Shown piece after piece: positions 37,262-46,089 of a stretch of 64,000 bases of DNA. A model generated the notes under the pieces. That model made no database searches. It was not told the DNA's origin and saw only the letters and a program-made list of their open reading frames with translations. Position numbers and translations under genes: made by a program. How positions within the stretch are numbered: the first letter of the stretch is position 1; each line of letters opens with the position of its first letter. Source of the DNA: Orlajensenia flava (GTDB taxonomy: Bacteria; Actinomycetota; Actinomycetes; Actinomycetales; Microbacteriaceae); NCBI RefSeq assembly GCF_004801905.1, contig NZ_SSSN01000007.1, forward strand, positions 62,001-126,000, read 5' to 3'.

Positions 37262-37876
37262 TCAGGCCGGCGTCTGAACGACGACCTTGGCCGCGCGCAG
37301 CATGTGGGACCCCAGGTAGTAGCCGGTCTCCACGACGTCGCCGACGGTGTCGGTCTCCACGTCGGGGCTCGGCTGCTGGAAGATCGCCTCGTGCACGCTC
37401 GGGTCGAACAGGTCGCCGGGCTTGCCGAACGGCGTGAGTCCGAGACGCTCGACGGATGCGCGAAGCTTGGATGCGATGGTGGTGAAGGGCGAGTCGCCCT
37501 CCAGGTCGCCGTGCTTCTCGGCCCGATCGAGGTCGTCGAGCACCGGAAGCAGCACCTTGACCGCCTCGCCCATGGCCCGCTCGCGCTCCACGACCGTGTT
37601 GGCCTCGGTGCGCTTGCGGTAGTTGGCGTACTCGGCCGTCACGCGCTTGAGGTCGCCCAGGTGCTGCGCGGCGAGATCCTCGGCGCTGGACTGGCCGGAC
37701 AGGAAGCTGAGGTCGGCATCGGAGAGGCTGGTCTCGACATCCGGCCCCTCGAAGCCGTCGGCCTCTGCGCCGTCAACGGGCGAGTCGGTGGCAGCGGCCT
37801 CGGGGGCGCCGTTCTCGGGCGCCCCCTCGGTCGGGACCGACTCCGGATCTTCGGGGTTCTGGTCCTGGTTTGCCAT
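37262..37876 (-). CDS. grpE: GrpE nucleotide-exchange factor
   Basis: 204 residues. A low-complexity acidic N-terminus (about 1-75) is followed by the coiled coil and the GrpE beta-wing region. Seen are LKRVTAEYANYRKRTEANTV, LPVLDDLDRAEKHGDL and the conserved C-terminal VVETGYYLGSHMLRAAKVVV. It releases ADP from DnaK. It lies 6 bases after dnaK and 12 before dnaJ, so all are one transcript. Confidence 0.94.
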   Translation of the reverse strand: MANQDQNPEDPESVPTEGAPENGAPEAAATDSPVDGAEADGFEGPDVETSLSDADLSFLSGQSSAEDLAAQHLGDLKRVTAEYANYRKRTEANTVVERERAMGEAVKVLLPVLDDLDRAEKHGDLEGDSPFTTIASKLRASVERLGLTPFGKPGDLFDPSVHEAIFQQPSPDVETDTVGDVVETGYYLGSHMLRAAKVVVQTPA

Positions 37877-37882
37877 GCGTCG

Positions 37883-39769
37883 CTACCTCGCCTGTCCTGA
37901 GCCCGCCTGCGGGTCCTCGTCGTCCACGACCTCGGCGTCTACCACGTCCTCATCGGAGGATGCGGGCTCCTCGCCGGCCGGAGCGTCCTGTGCGCCACCG
38001 GCTGCTGCGGCATCCGCAGCCTGGCTCTGAGCATAGATGGCCTCGCCCAGCTTGCCCTGCGACGCGTTGAGCTTGTCGAACGCGGACTTCACAGCATCGT
38101 CGTCGTCACCGGCGAGTGCGCTCTTCAGTCCGTCGACGTCGCCCTGCACCTCGGTCTTGACCTCGGCGGGCAGCTTGTCGTCGTTCTCGCGGATGAGCTT
38201 CTCGATCGAGTAGACCAGCTGCTCGGCGGAGTTGCGGGTCTCGGCGGACTCGCGGCGCTTCTTGTCGTCGGCCGCGTTCTCCTCGGCCTCGCGAACCATG
38301 CGCTCGATGTCCTCCTTGGGGAGGCTCGAGCCGCCCGTGATGGTCATCGACTGCTCCTTGCCGGTGCCCTTGTCCTTCGCAGACACGTGCACGATGCCGT
38401 TGGCGTCGATGTCGAAGGTCACCTCGACCTGCGGGATGCCGCGGGGGGCCGGCGCGATGCCGGTGAGCTCGAAGGTGCCGAGCGGCTTGTTGTCGCGGGT
38501 GAACTCGCGCTCGCCCTGGAAGACCTGAATGGCGACGGACGGCTGGTTGTCGTCCGCCGTGGTGAAGGTCTCGCTGCGCTTGGTCGGGATGGCCGTATTG
38601 CGCTCGATGAGCTTGGTCATGATGCCGCCCTTGGTCTCGATGCCGAGGCTGAGGGGGGTGACGTCGATGAGCAGCACGTCCTTGCGCTCGCCCTTCAGCA
38701 CGCCGGCCTGCAGCGCGGCGCCGACGGCGACGACCTCATCGGGGTTCACGCCCTTGTTGGGCTCCTGACCGGTCTCCTGCTTCACGAGCTCCGAGACGGC
38801 GGGCATGCGCGTCGATCCACCGACGAGCACGACGTGCGCGATGTCGGAGACGTTGATGCCGGCTTCCTTGATGACGTCCTGGAACGGCTTCTTGGTGCGG
38901 TCGAGCAGGTCGCTCGTCATGTTCTCGAACTGGGCGCGCGTGAGGGTTTCGTCGAGGTTGGCCGGCCCGTTCTCGGTGAGCGAGAGGTAGGGCAGCTGGA
39001 TGCTCGTGGACATGGAGCTCGAGAGCTCCTTCTTCGCCTGCTCGGCCGCCTCCTTGAGGCGCTGCTTCGCGATCTTATCGTTCGAGACGTCGACGCCGGT
39101 GGTCTCCTTGAACTGCTTGATCAGCCAGTCCACGACGCGCTGGTCCCAGTCGTCTCCACCGAGGCGGTTGTCGCCCGCCGTGGAACGCACCTGGATGGTC
39201 GAGAAGTCGTCGTCCTTTCCCACCTCGAGGAGGGAGACGTCGAAGGTTCCGCCACCGAGGTCGAAGACGAGGATGAGCTCGTCCTCCTTGCCGCGGTCGA
39301 GGCCGTACGCCAGAGCGGCGGCAGTCGGCTCGTTGATGATGCGCAGCACGTTGAGGCCCGCGATCTCGCCGGCCTCCTTGGTGGCCTGACGCTCGGCGTC
39401 GTTGAAGTACGCCGGGACGGTGATGACGGCATCCGTCACCGTGTCGCCGAGGTACTGCTCGGCGTCGCGCTTGAGCTTGCTCAGGATGCGCGCCGAGATC
39501 TCCTGCGGCGTGTACTTCTTGCCGTCGATGTCGGTCTTCCAGTCGGTGCCCATGTGGCGCTTGACGGAGGAGATGGTCCGGTCGACGTTGGTCACGGCCT
39601 GGCGCTTGGCGGTCTCGCCGACCAGCACCTCGCCGTCCTTCGTGTACGCGACCACCGACGGGGTAGTGCGAAAGCCCTCGGCGTTGGCGATGACCTTGGG
39701 CTCTCCGCCCTCGAGGACGCTGACGACGGAGTTGGTGGTTCCGAGGTCGATACCTACTGCACGTGACAT
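37883..39769 (-). CDS. dnaK: Hsp70 chaperone DnaK
   Basis: 628 residues. Phosphate-1 loop [10 protein letters not shown] at 5-14, phosphate-2 [14 protein letters not shown], adenosine motif [10 protein letters not shown], linker [10 protein letters not shown], a substrate domain and a C-terminal lid with a Gly/Asp-rich tail. Together with GrpE and the J-protein it refolds proteins. ATG 39769 (MSRAVGID) is the normal family start; the in-frame extension to 39880 overlaps the promoter operators. Two HAIR boxes are upstream. It heads dnaK-grpE-dnaJ-hspR. Confidence 0.96.
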   Translation of the reverse strand: MSRAVGIDLGTTNSVVSVLEGGEPKVIANAEGFRTTPSVVAYTKDGEVLVGETAKRQAVTNVDRTISSVKRHMGTDWKTDIDGKKYTPQEISARILSKLKRDAEQYLGDTVTDAVITVPAYFNDAERQATKEAGEIAGLNVLRIINEPTAAALAYGLDRGKEDELILVFDLGGGTFDVSLLEVGKDDDFSTIQVRSTAGDNRLGGDDWDQRVVDWLIKQFKETTGVDVSNDKIAKQRLKEAAEQAKKELSSSMSTSIQLPYLSLTENGPANLDETLTRAQFENMTSDLLDRTKKPFQDVIKEAGINVSDIAHVVLVGGSTRMPAVSELVKQETGQEPNKGVNPDEVVAVGAALQAGVLKGERKDVLLIDVTPLSLGIETKGGIMTKLIERNTAIPTKRSETFTTADDNQPSVAIQVFQGEREFTRDNKPLGTFELTGIAPAPRGIPQVEVTFDIDANGIVHVSAKDKGTGKEQSMTITGGSSLPKEDIERMVREAEENAADDKKRRESAETRNSAEQLVYSIEKLIRENDDKLPAEVKTEVQGDVDGLKSALAGDDDDAVKSAFDKLNASQGKLGEAIYAQSQAADAAAAGGAQDAPAGEEPASSDEDVVDAEVVDDEDPQAGSGQAR

Positions 39770-39864
39770 GGGTTTCTCCTTCTGTGCCGCTCGCTGCGGC
39801 GCCGCTGGTGGCTTCTCCGCCCACGCAGACCGGATACGGGTTCGGTGGGGAGTCTGTTCAGAGA

Positions 39865-39885
39865 CTTGAGTCTTCTGCACTCAAG
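39865..39885 (-). promoter_or_regulatory. HAIR box 1 (consensus) upstream of dnaK
   Basis: CTTGAGT, 7 bases, ACTCAAG: an exact match to the HspR operator, 96 bases upstream of the dnaK start. Confidence 0.93.
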
Positions 39886-39917
39886 TATGTCATCGACAGC
39901 CGAGGACGTCAATGCGA

Positions 39918-39938
39918 GTTGAGTGAGGGCGACTCAAG
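39918..39938 (-). promoter_or_regulatory. HAIR box 2 upstream of dnaK
   Basis: GTTGAGT, 7 bases (GAGGGCG), ACTCAAG. One outer base deviates from consensus. It lies 53 bases from box 1, centre to centre. Confidence 0.85.
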
Positions 39939-39991
39939 TCGCCTCCGACGATCGGTCAGAGCGCGCTCGAGCGCGCGCCAGACGCACGGAA

Positions 39992-40028
39992 AAGGCCGCC
40001 GGGCGGCGCGATAGCGCCCGGCGGCCTT
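39992..40028 (-). terminator. strong hairpin terminator after the 50-residue acidic protein
   Basis: A 14-bp perfect stem (39992-40005 with 40015-40028) and 9-base loop. On the minus strand the stem runs into CCTTTTCC, giving a U-rich end. It lies 20 bases after the stop of the small gene. Confidence 0.78.
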
Positions 40029-40047
40029 CAGCGGAGGCGGTGAGCTG

Positions 40048-40200
40048 TTAGCTCTGCTGACCGTCCGAGGTGGCGTCGTCAGCACCCTCGCCGAAGACCT
40101 GCTCGGTCGCGTTCCCCTCATCCGCCTCTTCGGGGCTGTCGAGATCGGGCTCTCCGCCCTGTGGTGTCGGAGTGTATCCCCCCGGCGTGCTCTCGCTCAT
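40048..40200 (-). CDS. 50-residue acidic micro-protein
   Basis: Reads MSESTPGGYTPTPQGGEPDL then acidic DSPEEADEGNATEQV and a Ser/Gln end; about a quarter of the residues are Asp or Glu. It has no membrane segment. Three ATG codons in a row occupy 40198-40206. The last is preferred because GAGAGG then lies 8 bases upstream. A strong terminator follows. The strand is opposite to the 32-residue membrane peptide next door. The family is unknown to me; I infer it is real from the ribosome site, terminator and protein-like composition. Confidence 0.5.
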   Translation of the reverse strand: MSESTPGGYTPTPQGGEPDLDSPEEADEGNATEQVFGEGADDATSDGQQS

Positions 40201-40362
40201 CATCATTCCTCTCGTCGGGCCGCGCCGTCGCGGCGGTCGCGCCTACGACGCTATCCAAAGCGGAGCGTTGGATGCACGGGCTTGACGGATGGCGGGTGTC
40301 GCGCCCGCAGGGCAGAATGGACGGGCGCGGATGTGACTCGAGCGTGAGAGAAGGTGGAAGCG

Positions 40363-40461
40363 ATGGAGACGATCCTCTGGTCGATCCTGGGTCTGATCGG
40401 ACTGGTCGGCGGCGTGGGCTTGGTCGCCGCACTGGTCGCGCTCATCCGTCCCGGCAACTGA
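40363..40461 (+). CDS. 32-residue single-helix membrane micro-protein
   Basis: Reads METILWSILGLIGLVGGVGL and continues hydrophobic to a polar end LIRPGN. One transmembrane helix fills almost the whole peptide. A GAGAAGGTGGAAG ribosome site precedes the ATG. It is followed directly by a larger membrane protein gene. No database name; supported by ribosome site, composition and position only. Confidence 0.5.
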   Translation: METILWSILGLIGLVGGVGLVAALVALIRPGN

Positions 40462-40526
40462 GCGAGACAACGGGGGCCTCCCACGAGCAGCCCCCCGACA
40501 TTTCGGAATCTCCCGCCGCCGCGCCG

Positions 40527-41108
40527 ATGGGGGGCGCGTCGGATTCTCCGGCTGCATCTCCCGCGGGGCGCTCCCCGCGGCGGGCCCCCGCGCCACTGTC
40601 GGGAATCGTCGTCATCGGCGCCAGCGCCGCCCTCTGGTGGCCGGCATTCACCCTGGGGGCCTGGGGCACGCTGTTCTTCGACCAGTTGCTCACGGTGTGG
40701 GTGATCGCGACGGCGGCACTGGTCATCGTGCTCGTCCAACCGCGCGGGTTCCGGCACCGCATCCGCACGGCGCTCGCGCTGGCGGTTCCCTCGATCTGGC
40801 TCGTCCTCGGGTTCGCTCTGAACGAGGCTACCGACGACGTGCTCGTCATCCTGGTCGACGCCGTCGGCATTGCCAGTGCGATCATCGGCATCCCGTTCAC
40901 CATCTGGGTGCTCGTGCGCATCCTCTGGCCGGACTTCGGTGCCGGAGTGACCCGCTCGAGGCGGGCGATACTCCTCATCGCCGTCGCCGTCATCACGATC
41001 GGCTGCTACCTGCTCGGCGTCTATCAGGCGTCGTTCCTGACCTGCGAGGACTTCGAGATCTCGGGCAACTCCGACCCGCCGGGTTGCGTGCACGCTCCGG
41101 CGAACTGA
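40527..41108 (+). CDS. membrane protein, four to five helices
   Basis: 193 residues from ATG 40527. A Pro/Ala/Ser-rich N-terminus of 25-30 residues is followed by helices near 33-50, 55-75, 85-105, 108-130 and 145-165. The C-terminal segment TCEDFEISGNSDPPGCVHAP carries two cysteines outside the last helix. The start is uncertain: a CTG at 40458 followed by AGC GAG would give an attractive MSE-like start overlapping the stop of the micro-protein, but CTG is rarely used. Function unknown. Confidence 0.6.
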   Translation: MGGASDSPAASPAGRSPRRAPAPLSGIVVIGASAALWWPAFTLGAWGTLFFDQLLTVWVIATAALVIVLVQPRGFRHRIRTALALAVPSIWLVLGFALNEATDDVLVILVDAVGIASAIIGIPFTIWVLVRILWPDFGAGVTRSRRAILLIAVAVITIGCYLLGVYQASFLTCEDFEISGNSDPPGCVHAPAN

Positions 41109-41152
41109 TCGCTCTCGGCTCTGATGGCGGTGCAGAAGCGGCCGATCAGTTC
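41102..41152. terminator. 10-bp inverted repeat between convergent genes
   Basis: GAACTGATCG at 41102-41111 and CGATCAGTTC at 41143-41152, with a 31-base loop, between the stops of the membrane protein and the methyltransferase. It could terminate either strand. Confidence 0.4.
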
Positions 41153-41157
41153 TGCTA

Positions 41158-41787
41158 TCAGGGCAGAGTCGCCGCTACAGCGACGATGTGGCCGCCTCGC
41201 ACGCTGACTTCCGCTCGATCGGGTGCACCGTCCAGCACCGACCATGGGGAGGCGTCGATGTCGGATCCCCCGAGCGCGCACGCGAGAAGCGCCAGAGGGG
41301 TGAGCACGCGAGCTGCGCCGGTGGGCCGCCGCATGTCGACAATGAGCGCTCGCCCACCGGGGCGGAGAGCGGCACGTGCAGCGCGCCAGGCGGCGGGCCA
41401 GTCGTCGATGACGCTGAGCGCGTAGGTCGCCACCACGGCGTCGAAGGCTCCTCCGCCCGCATCGGCCAGGACGTCGGCGTAATGCATGGTCTCCGCATCC
41501 GCCTTCACCAATCGCACCCGGGACTCGCGCGCTGAACTCACGCGGCGGCGGGCGGCGGCGAGCATCTGGGGGCTCCGATCGACCCCGATGACCCGGCCGC
41601 TCGGGCCGACGGCGTCCAGCAGTCCGGCGAAGTTCAGCCCGGTCCCGCAGCCGAGGTCGAGAACGGTGTCACCCGGTCGAAGGCCCAGCAGTGCGAGGCC
41701 GGCACGGCGCCCCGCACCATAGACGGGCCATTCACCCGAGAGCACGTCGTAAGCCCGTGCGATGGCGGCGTACCGTCTCGACGACAC
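41158..41787 (-). CDS. class I SAM-dependent methyltransferase
   Basis: 209 residues. SAM motif I VLDLGCGTGLNFAGLL, acidic end of motif II in VIGVDRSP, and motif IV-like VVATYALSVIDDW. It is of the ubiquinone/menaquinone-biosynthesis or small-molecule methyltransferase group. The substrate cannot be read. It is divergent from the frameshifted disulfide reductase gene. Confidence 0.84.
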   Translation of the reverse strand: MSSRRYAAIARAYDVLSGEWPVYGAGRRAGLALLGLRPGDTVLDLGCGTGLNFAGLLDAVGPSGRVIGVDRSPQMLAAARRRVSSARESRVRLVKADAETMHYADVLADAGGGAFDAVVATYALSVIDDWPAAWRAARAALRPGGRALIVDMRRPTGAARVLTPLALLACALGGSDIDASPWSVLDGAPDRAEVSVRGGHIVAVAATLP

Positions 41788-41849
41788 GTGTTCTCCCGCC
41801 CTCCCCGCCTAGGCAGCGCCTACTCTCGTTGCATGGGAAGAATAGCCGA

Positions 41850-43371
41850 GTGAGACGATCGCATGATGCGCTACGCGGCCCCGAGCCGTCGGCGCTGAGC
41901 GCTGAGCAAGCCGCATCCGCTCCTCCCTGGGATCTCGTGGTGATCGGCGGCGGCACGGCGGGCCTGGTCGCCTCGCGAGCGGCCGGCGGATTCGGCGCCC
42001 GGGTGCTCATGATCGAGCGCGGGCGCTACGGCGGCGAGTGCCTGTGGACCGGATGCGTGCCGTCCAAGGCCCTGCTCGCCGCGGCGCACGCGGCGCATGA
42101 CGCCCGCTCGTCGACCGGGCTCGGGGTGACCGCGAGCGTCACGGTGGACTTCCCCCAGGTTCTACAGCACCTGCTCGAGGCGATCGAGGAGATCCAGCCG
42201 GCGGACGATCCCGCCGCCGCCCACGCGGAGGGCGTGCGCACCCTCGATGGCAGTGCCCGATTCGTCGGGTCGCGGGAACTGGTCGTCGCCGGGCATCGGG
42301 TGAGATTCCGCAGTGCCGTCATCGCCACCGGCGGCACCGCCGTCATCCCGACATTCCGGCATCGAGAATGTCGAGGCGCTGACCTCGGAAACCTTCTGGT
42401 CGCCGCGCGCCCTGCCCGACCGCTTGCTGGTCATCGGCGGCGGCGCGGTGGGGTGCGAGCTCGGCCAGGCGATGGCGCGACTCGGCTCGAAGGTCACCCT
42501 CGTGCACCGAGGCAGCCGCCTCGCGCCGCGAGAGAGTCGGCGTGCCAGTGCGTTGCTGCGCGCGACCTTGGAGGCCGATGACGTCGATGTTCGGTTGAAT
42601 ACCTCAGTCGAGCGATTCGTGTCCGCGACCGAGGCTCGACTGAGTGACGCAACATCGCTCGCGGTCGATCGCGTGCTCGTCGCCGTCGGCAAGCGGCCGG
42701 CGACCGCGGGTCTCGGGCTGGCCGAAGCAGGTGTGACAACGGATGAGCGCAGCCGGGTGTTGGTGGATTCGTCGCTACGCACCTCCAACCCGGCCATCTG
42801 GGCGGCCGGCGATGTCACGCCGCTGCCGCACTTCACCCACGTGGCCGGCGTGTTCGGCAGCCTCGCCGGCACCAACGCCGTGCTGGGGCTGCGCCGAAGC
42901 GGCGACGGAGCGAGCATTCCTCGCGTGCTGTACACGCAGCCGGAGATCGCGAGCGTCGGCGTGAGCCCTGACGACCCCGAGGCCGAGGGATGCACGGTGC
43001 TCGCGATCGACCACGAGCATCTGGACCGAGCGGTGGCGGAGGGGCGCACCAGCGGGTTCAGCGAACTGGTCCTCGACGGCCGCGGCCGGGTGCGCGGGGC
43101 ATCCGTCGTCAGTCCCCGAGCGGGCGAGACCATCGCCGAGCTGACCGTGGCGATCACTACCGGTGTGAGCGCATCGACGCTCGGCGGCATCATGCACGCC
43201 TATCCGGGTTACAGCGACGGCGTCTACAACACTTCGATCCGTCAGCTTCAGCGAGAGTTCTCCGGGGGTGCGTGCGGGGCGGCCGTGCAACTGCTGCGGC
43301 GGGTCACGAGGGCCCGGCATCGCGCTCGCGAGCGGCTCGGGGGCGGGGCGGATGCTCCGCCTCGAGCGTGA
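41850..43371 (+). pseudogene. FAD-dependent disulfide oxidoreductase-like gene, frameshifted
   Basis: Two in-frame parts give one pyridine-nucleotide-disulfide oxidoreductase. The first half starts at GTG 41850 and contains FAD motif VVIGGGTAGLVASRAA and the redox cysteines Cys64/Cys69 in CLWTGC. The second half (NAD motif VIGGGAVGCELGQAM, the FAD-binding AAGDVTP, then the dimer domain) is in the next frame. The switch lies at 42348-42358, where AVIP should lead to a GIENVEALTSE segment; a 2-base loss or 1-base gain restores it. The C-terminal HAYPGYSDGV replaces the His...Glu motif of mercuric and lipoamide reductases, so it is not a true MerA. Its 3' end overlaps the enolase-superfamily gene by 68 bases. 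Confidence 0.75.
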
Positions 43372-44479
43372 GCGCGTGCTGCGAGAACTCCTCGAGTGCG
43401 TCGGGCAGTGGCTCGACGCCGAGTCCGGGACCGGCCGGAATGCGGATGCGGCCGTCCTGAAGCACGAACGGCTCAGTGATGTCCTGCGCGAAGAAGCGGG
43501 CTGACGCCGAGATGTCGCCGGGCAGCGTGAAGCCCGGCAGTCCAGCGAGGGCGGTGTTCGCGGCCCGACCGAGCCCGGTCTCGAGCATGCCGCCGCACCA
43601 GACCGGGACGCCCGCCTCGCGAGCGAGATCATGGATGCGCACCGCCGCCAAGTAGCCGCCCACCCGACCCGCCTTGATGTTGATGATCGCCGCCGCACCG
43701 CGCTCGATGGCGTCACGGGCGGCATCCGTCGACACGATGGACTCGTCCAGGCACATCGGCGTGCGCATCCGCCGCGCCAGCAGGGCATGCTCGCGGATGT
43801 CGTCCTCGCCCAGCGGTTGCTCGATCAGCAGCAGGTCGTAGGCGTCGAGCAGGCGCAGGTGCTCGGCGTCCGCGAGCGTGTACGCCGTGTTCGCGTCGAC
43901 CTGCAACGGGATGTCGCCGAACCGGTCGCGCACTGCGCGGACGGGTTCGACATCCCACCCCGGCCGGATCTTGAGCTTGATGCGTACGTAGCCCTGATCG
44001 AGGTAGTCGCCGACGCTTCCGAGCAGGGCGTCGATCGAGTCGTGGATGCCGACCGAGACCCCGGAGGGGACGCTCGCGGTCGTCGCGCCCAGCCGCTCAC
44101 CGAACGAGACGCCGGCGAGGCGCAGTTCCGCATCCAGCAGTGCCATCTCGAGGGCGGCCTTCGCCATCCGATGCCCGAGGATGTGCCGCACCGACTCGGC
44201 GAACCCGTCGGCCGTCACCGCCTCGCGAGCCTGCGCCGCGAACACGGCGGGAACGAGGTAGCGCCGGAGCACCTCCCGTGCGCTGTCGAGGTATTCCGAG
44301 GAGTAGACGAGATCGGTGAGCGCCACGCACTCGCCCCATCCGTCGACCTCGCGCCCGTCGGTCTCGGCGAGAACGCGCACGAGCAGCGGGAAGCGCTCGG
44401 TCTGGGTGCTGAAGGAGGTCGTGAACGGCGTCACCAGCGGCATCCGCAGGGTGAGGAGCTCGACGGCGCGGACCCTCAT
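43304..44479 (-). CDS. o-succinylbenzoate synthase / N-succinylamino-acid racemase family
   Basis: 391 residues, enolase superfamily. All catalytic residues are present: Lys168-x-Lys170, metal ligands Asp195, Glu220 and Asp245, and Lys269 in NIKAGRVGG. It could make o-succinylbenzoate for menaquinone, or racemise N-succinyl amino acids. The second is favoured because a GNAT of the type found beside such racemases overlaps its start (ATGA at 44476-44479) and no men gene is near. The C-terminal tail of about 20 residues is Pro/Arg-rich and overlaps the neighbour on the other strand. Confidence 0.85.
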   Translation of the reverse strand: MRVRAVELLTLRMPLVTPFTTSFSTQTERFPLLVRVLAETDGREVDGWGECVALTDLVYSSEYLDSAREVLRRYLVPAVFAAQAREAVTADGFAESVRHILGHRMAKAALEMALLDAELRLAGVSFGERLGATTASVPSGVSVGIHDSIDALLGSVGDYLDQGYVRIKLKIRPGWDVEPVRAVRDRFGDIPLQVDANTAYTLADAEHLRLLDAYDLLLIEQPLGEDDIREHALLARRMRTPMCLDESIVSTDAARDAIERGAAAIINIKAGRVGGYLAAVRIHDLAREAGVPVWCGGMLETGLGRAANTALAGLPGFTLPGDISASARFFAQDITEPFVLQDGRIRIPAGPGLGVEPLPDALEEFSQHALTLEAEHPPRPRAARERDAGPS

Positions 44480-45171
44480 GAGCGCTCCCGATCCAGCACG
44501 TAGGCGCCGTCGGCGAAGTCGACCACCGTCCAGCCGGTCGAGAGGAGCGGACCAAGCTGATCGCGGAGCGCCAGCCGGGCGGATCGCGCAGCCGACGGAT
44601 CGTCGACGCGGAGCGTTTCCACGTCGGCCGGCACCGGAATCATCCGCGGCTCCCGGGCCGGCGCCGGCGGCAGGTCGGCAGGACGGGACAGGTCCCACTC
44701 CACGAACAGCCGGTCGCTCGGCTCGCCGCGATTGAGTCCGTCGGTCATGGGTCCGTACAGGTCGGGCAGGTACTCGATCACCCGCACCCCGAGGCGGCGG
44801 ATGTTGAAGTGCGCGTTGCGGGCGATCAGCGGATCGAAGGTCCACGTCATGCGCGTCACTCCTCGGCCGAGCGTCCACTCGCGCTGGTGTTCCTTGAGCG
44901 CCCGCCCCACTCCCGATCCCGCAGAACCGGGAAGCACACCGGCGATGTGGGAGTGCAGGGCACTCTCGTCCGGGGCGTGGAAGAAGCCGACGCAGATGCC
45001 GATCATCCGGTCGCCGTCGAAGGCGCCGGCCACGTAGTTGTCGGTGTGGGCGAGGGCGACGAGCAGCCCCGGTTCCATTGGCGCGACATCCGTGCGCCAC
45101 ACCGCCGCCATCACCCGGCTCGCGTCGGCCATCTCGGCCGCCGTGTGCAACTCGCGGATCGCAACGCCCAT
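44476..45171 (-). CDS. GNAT-type acyltransferase, COG3375-like partner of the racemase
   Basis: 231 residues. GNAT-like N-terminal part with HSHIAGVLPGSAGSGVGRALKEHQREW as the CoA loop, then MTWTFDPLIARNAHFNIRRLGVRVIEYLPDLYGPMTDGLN, which is characteristic of the COG3375 group. These are often encoded next to N-acylamino-acid racemase/OSBS proteins and may load a succinyl group on D-amino acids. ATG 45171 (MGVAIREL) places the fold correctly. It is coupled to the downstream gene by an ATGA overlap. Confidence 0.8.
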   Translation of the reverse strand: MGVAIRELHTAAEMADASRVMAAVWRTDVAPMEPGLLVALAHTDNYVAGAFDGDRMIGICVGFFHAPDESALHSHIAGVLPGSAGSGVGRALKEHQREWTLGRGVTRMTWTFDPLIARNAHFNIRRLGVRVIEYLPDLYGPMTDGLNRGEPSDRLFVEWDLSRPADLPPAPAREPRMIPVPADVETLRVDDPSAARSARLALRDQLGPLLSTGWTVVDFADGAYVLDRERS

Positions 45172-45226
45172 GCGCCAGAGTCTGGCACGGATGCCGACAC
45201 CCCCGGTCGGCGCATACTGGGCGGGC

Positions 45227-45242
45227 ACTTACACGTCAGTAA
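45227..45242. promoter_or_regulatory. inverted repeat, candidate TetR operator
   Basis: CTTAC, 6 bases, GTAAG between the divergent acyltransferase and TetR genes. It fits a small regulator site for control of both, but the arms are only 5 bases long. Confidence 0.35.
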
Positions 45243-45298
45243 GCTGGGGAGCCAATGCTTCGGGGGTTCCCGTCGGGGCACTATCGTTTAGCGACACG

Positions 45299-46045
45299 AT
45301 GAGCGGTGCCGCGAGCCACGACAGCGGTGAAGTCCATCGTGAGGAAGGGGAGCGCGTGGTCCAGCAGACTGACGCCGCACCGCGTGTGGTCGCGGCCGCC
45401 GACCGCGTCCAGCGCCCGCAGGCGCGCACGCTCGAGAGGCGCGAGGCGGTGCTCGAGGCTGCGATGCAGGTCTTCGGGGCGCGTGGATACAACAAGGGCG
45501 CCCTCGCCGAGGTGGCCCAGCAGGCCGGCATGACCCATGCCGGGGTGCTCCATCACTTCGGCACGAAAGAGGGACTGCTCATCGCGGTCCTGAAGTACCG
45601 CGACGGACAGGCGGTCGCGGGCGTGGCCGGCCGGCCGCAGGCTGAGGGCCCGTCATTCCTCGGACACCTCATCGACACCGTGGCCGAGAACACCAGCCGG
45701 CCCGGCGTCGTCCAGACCTACGCCGTGCTCTCCGCGGAATCCGTTACAGAAGGGCATCCGGCCCAGCAGTACTTCCGCGACCGCATCACCGTGCTGCGGG
45801 AGAAGATCGCGGACGTGCTCGACGAGGTGACGGATGGGCGCGCCTCGCGAGAAGACGTGATGGACGCCGCCTCCACCCTCATCGCGGTGATGGACGGCCT
45901 CCAGGTGCAGTGGCTGCTCGACCCCGACGCCGTGGATATGCCGCGGGTCGTCACCAAGACCTTGGACGAGCTCGTCGACCGCCTGATCTCGGGCGTCCCG
46001 CCGGCGAGCGCGGTCGAGCGCGCGGCCCACGTGGCTGACCGCTGA
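45299..46045 (+). CDS. TetR-family transcriptional regulator
   Basis: 248 residues from ATG 45299, or 229 from GTG 45356, which has a clear GAGGAAGGGGA ribosome site and removes an unstructured N-terminus. HTH domain: LEAAMQVFGARGYNKGALAEVAQQAGMTHAGVLHHFGTKEGLL. The C-terminus is a ligand-binding domain of unknown specificity. It is divergent from the acyltransferase/racemase pair, so likely their repressor. The stop lies inside repeat copy F. Confidence 0.85.
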   Translation: MSGAASHDSGEVHREEGERVVQQTDAAPRVVAAADRVQRPQARTLERREAVLEAAMQVFGARGYNKGALAEVAQQAGMTHAGVLHHFGTKEGLLIAVLKYRDGQAVAGVAGRPQAEGPSFLGHLIDTVAENTSRPGVVQTYAVLSAESVTEGHPAQQYFRDRITVLREKIADVLDEVTDGRASREDVMDAASTLIAVMDGLQVQWLLDPDAVDMPRVVTKTLDELVDRLISGVPPASAVERAAHVADR

Positions 46046-46088
46046 TCGAGTAGCGCAGCCTCGCCGCGGCGTCCGCGTACCGAGACGC
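46042..46088. repeat. intergenic palindromic repeat, copy F (degenerate half)
   Basis: Starts CTGATCGAGTAGCGCAG and ends GCGTACCGAGACGCC, a decayed half element. It overlaps the TetR stop codon and separates it from the MFS gene on the opposite strand. Confidence 0.6.
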
Positions 46089-46089
46089 C

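Noticed and set aside
39769-39880. DnaK start at 39880
   Set aside because: The extension overlaps the HAIR box and would add 37 residues not found in Dna[13 protein letters not shown] is the standard start.
40458-40460. CTG start for the membrane protein gene, giving LSETTGASHEQ
   Set aside because: The overlap with the preceding stop is attractive, but CTG is rarely used and no ribosome site is visible; ATG 40527 was reported with low certainty.
41850-43371. Mercuric reductase (merA) assignment
   Set aside because: No C-terminal Cys pair or mercury-binding N-terminal domain and no mer genes are seen. The catalytic His...Glu motif is altered, so only the superfamily is claimed.
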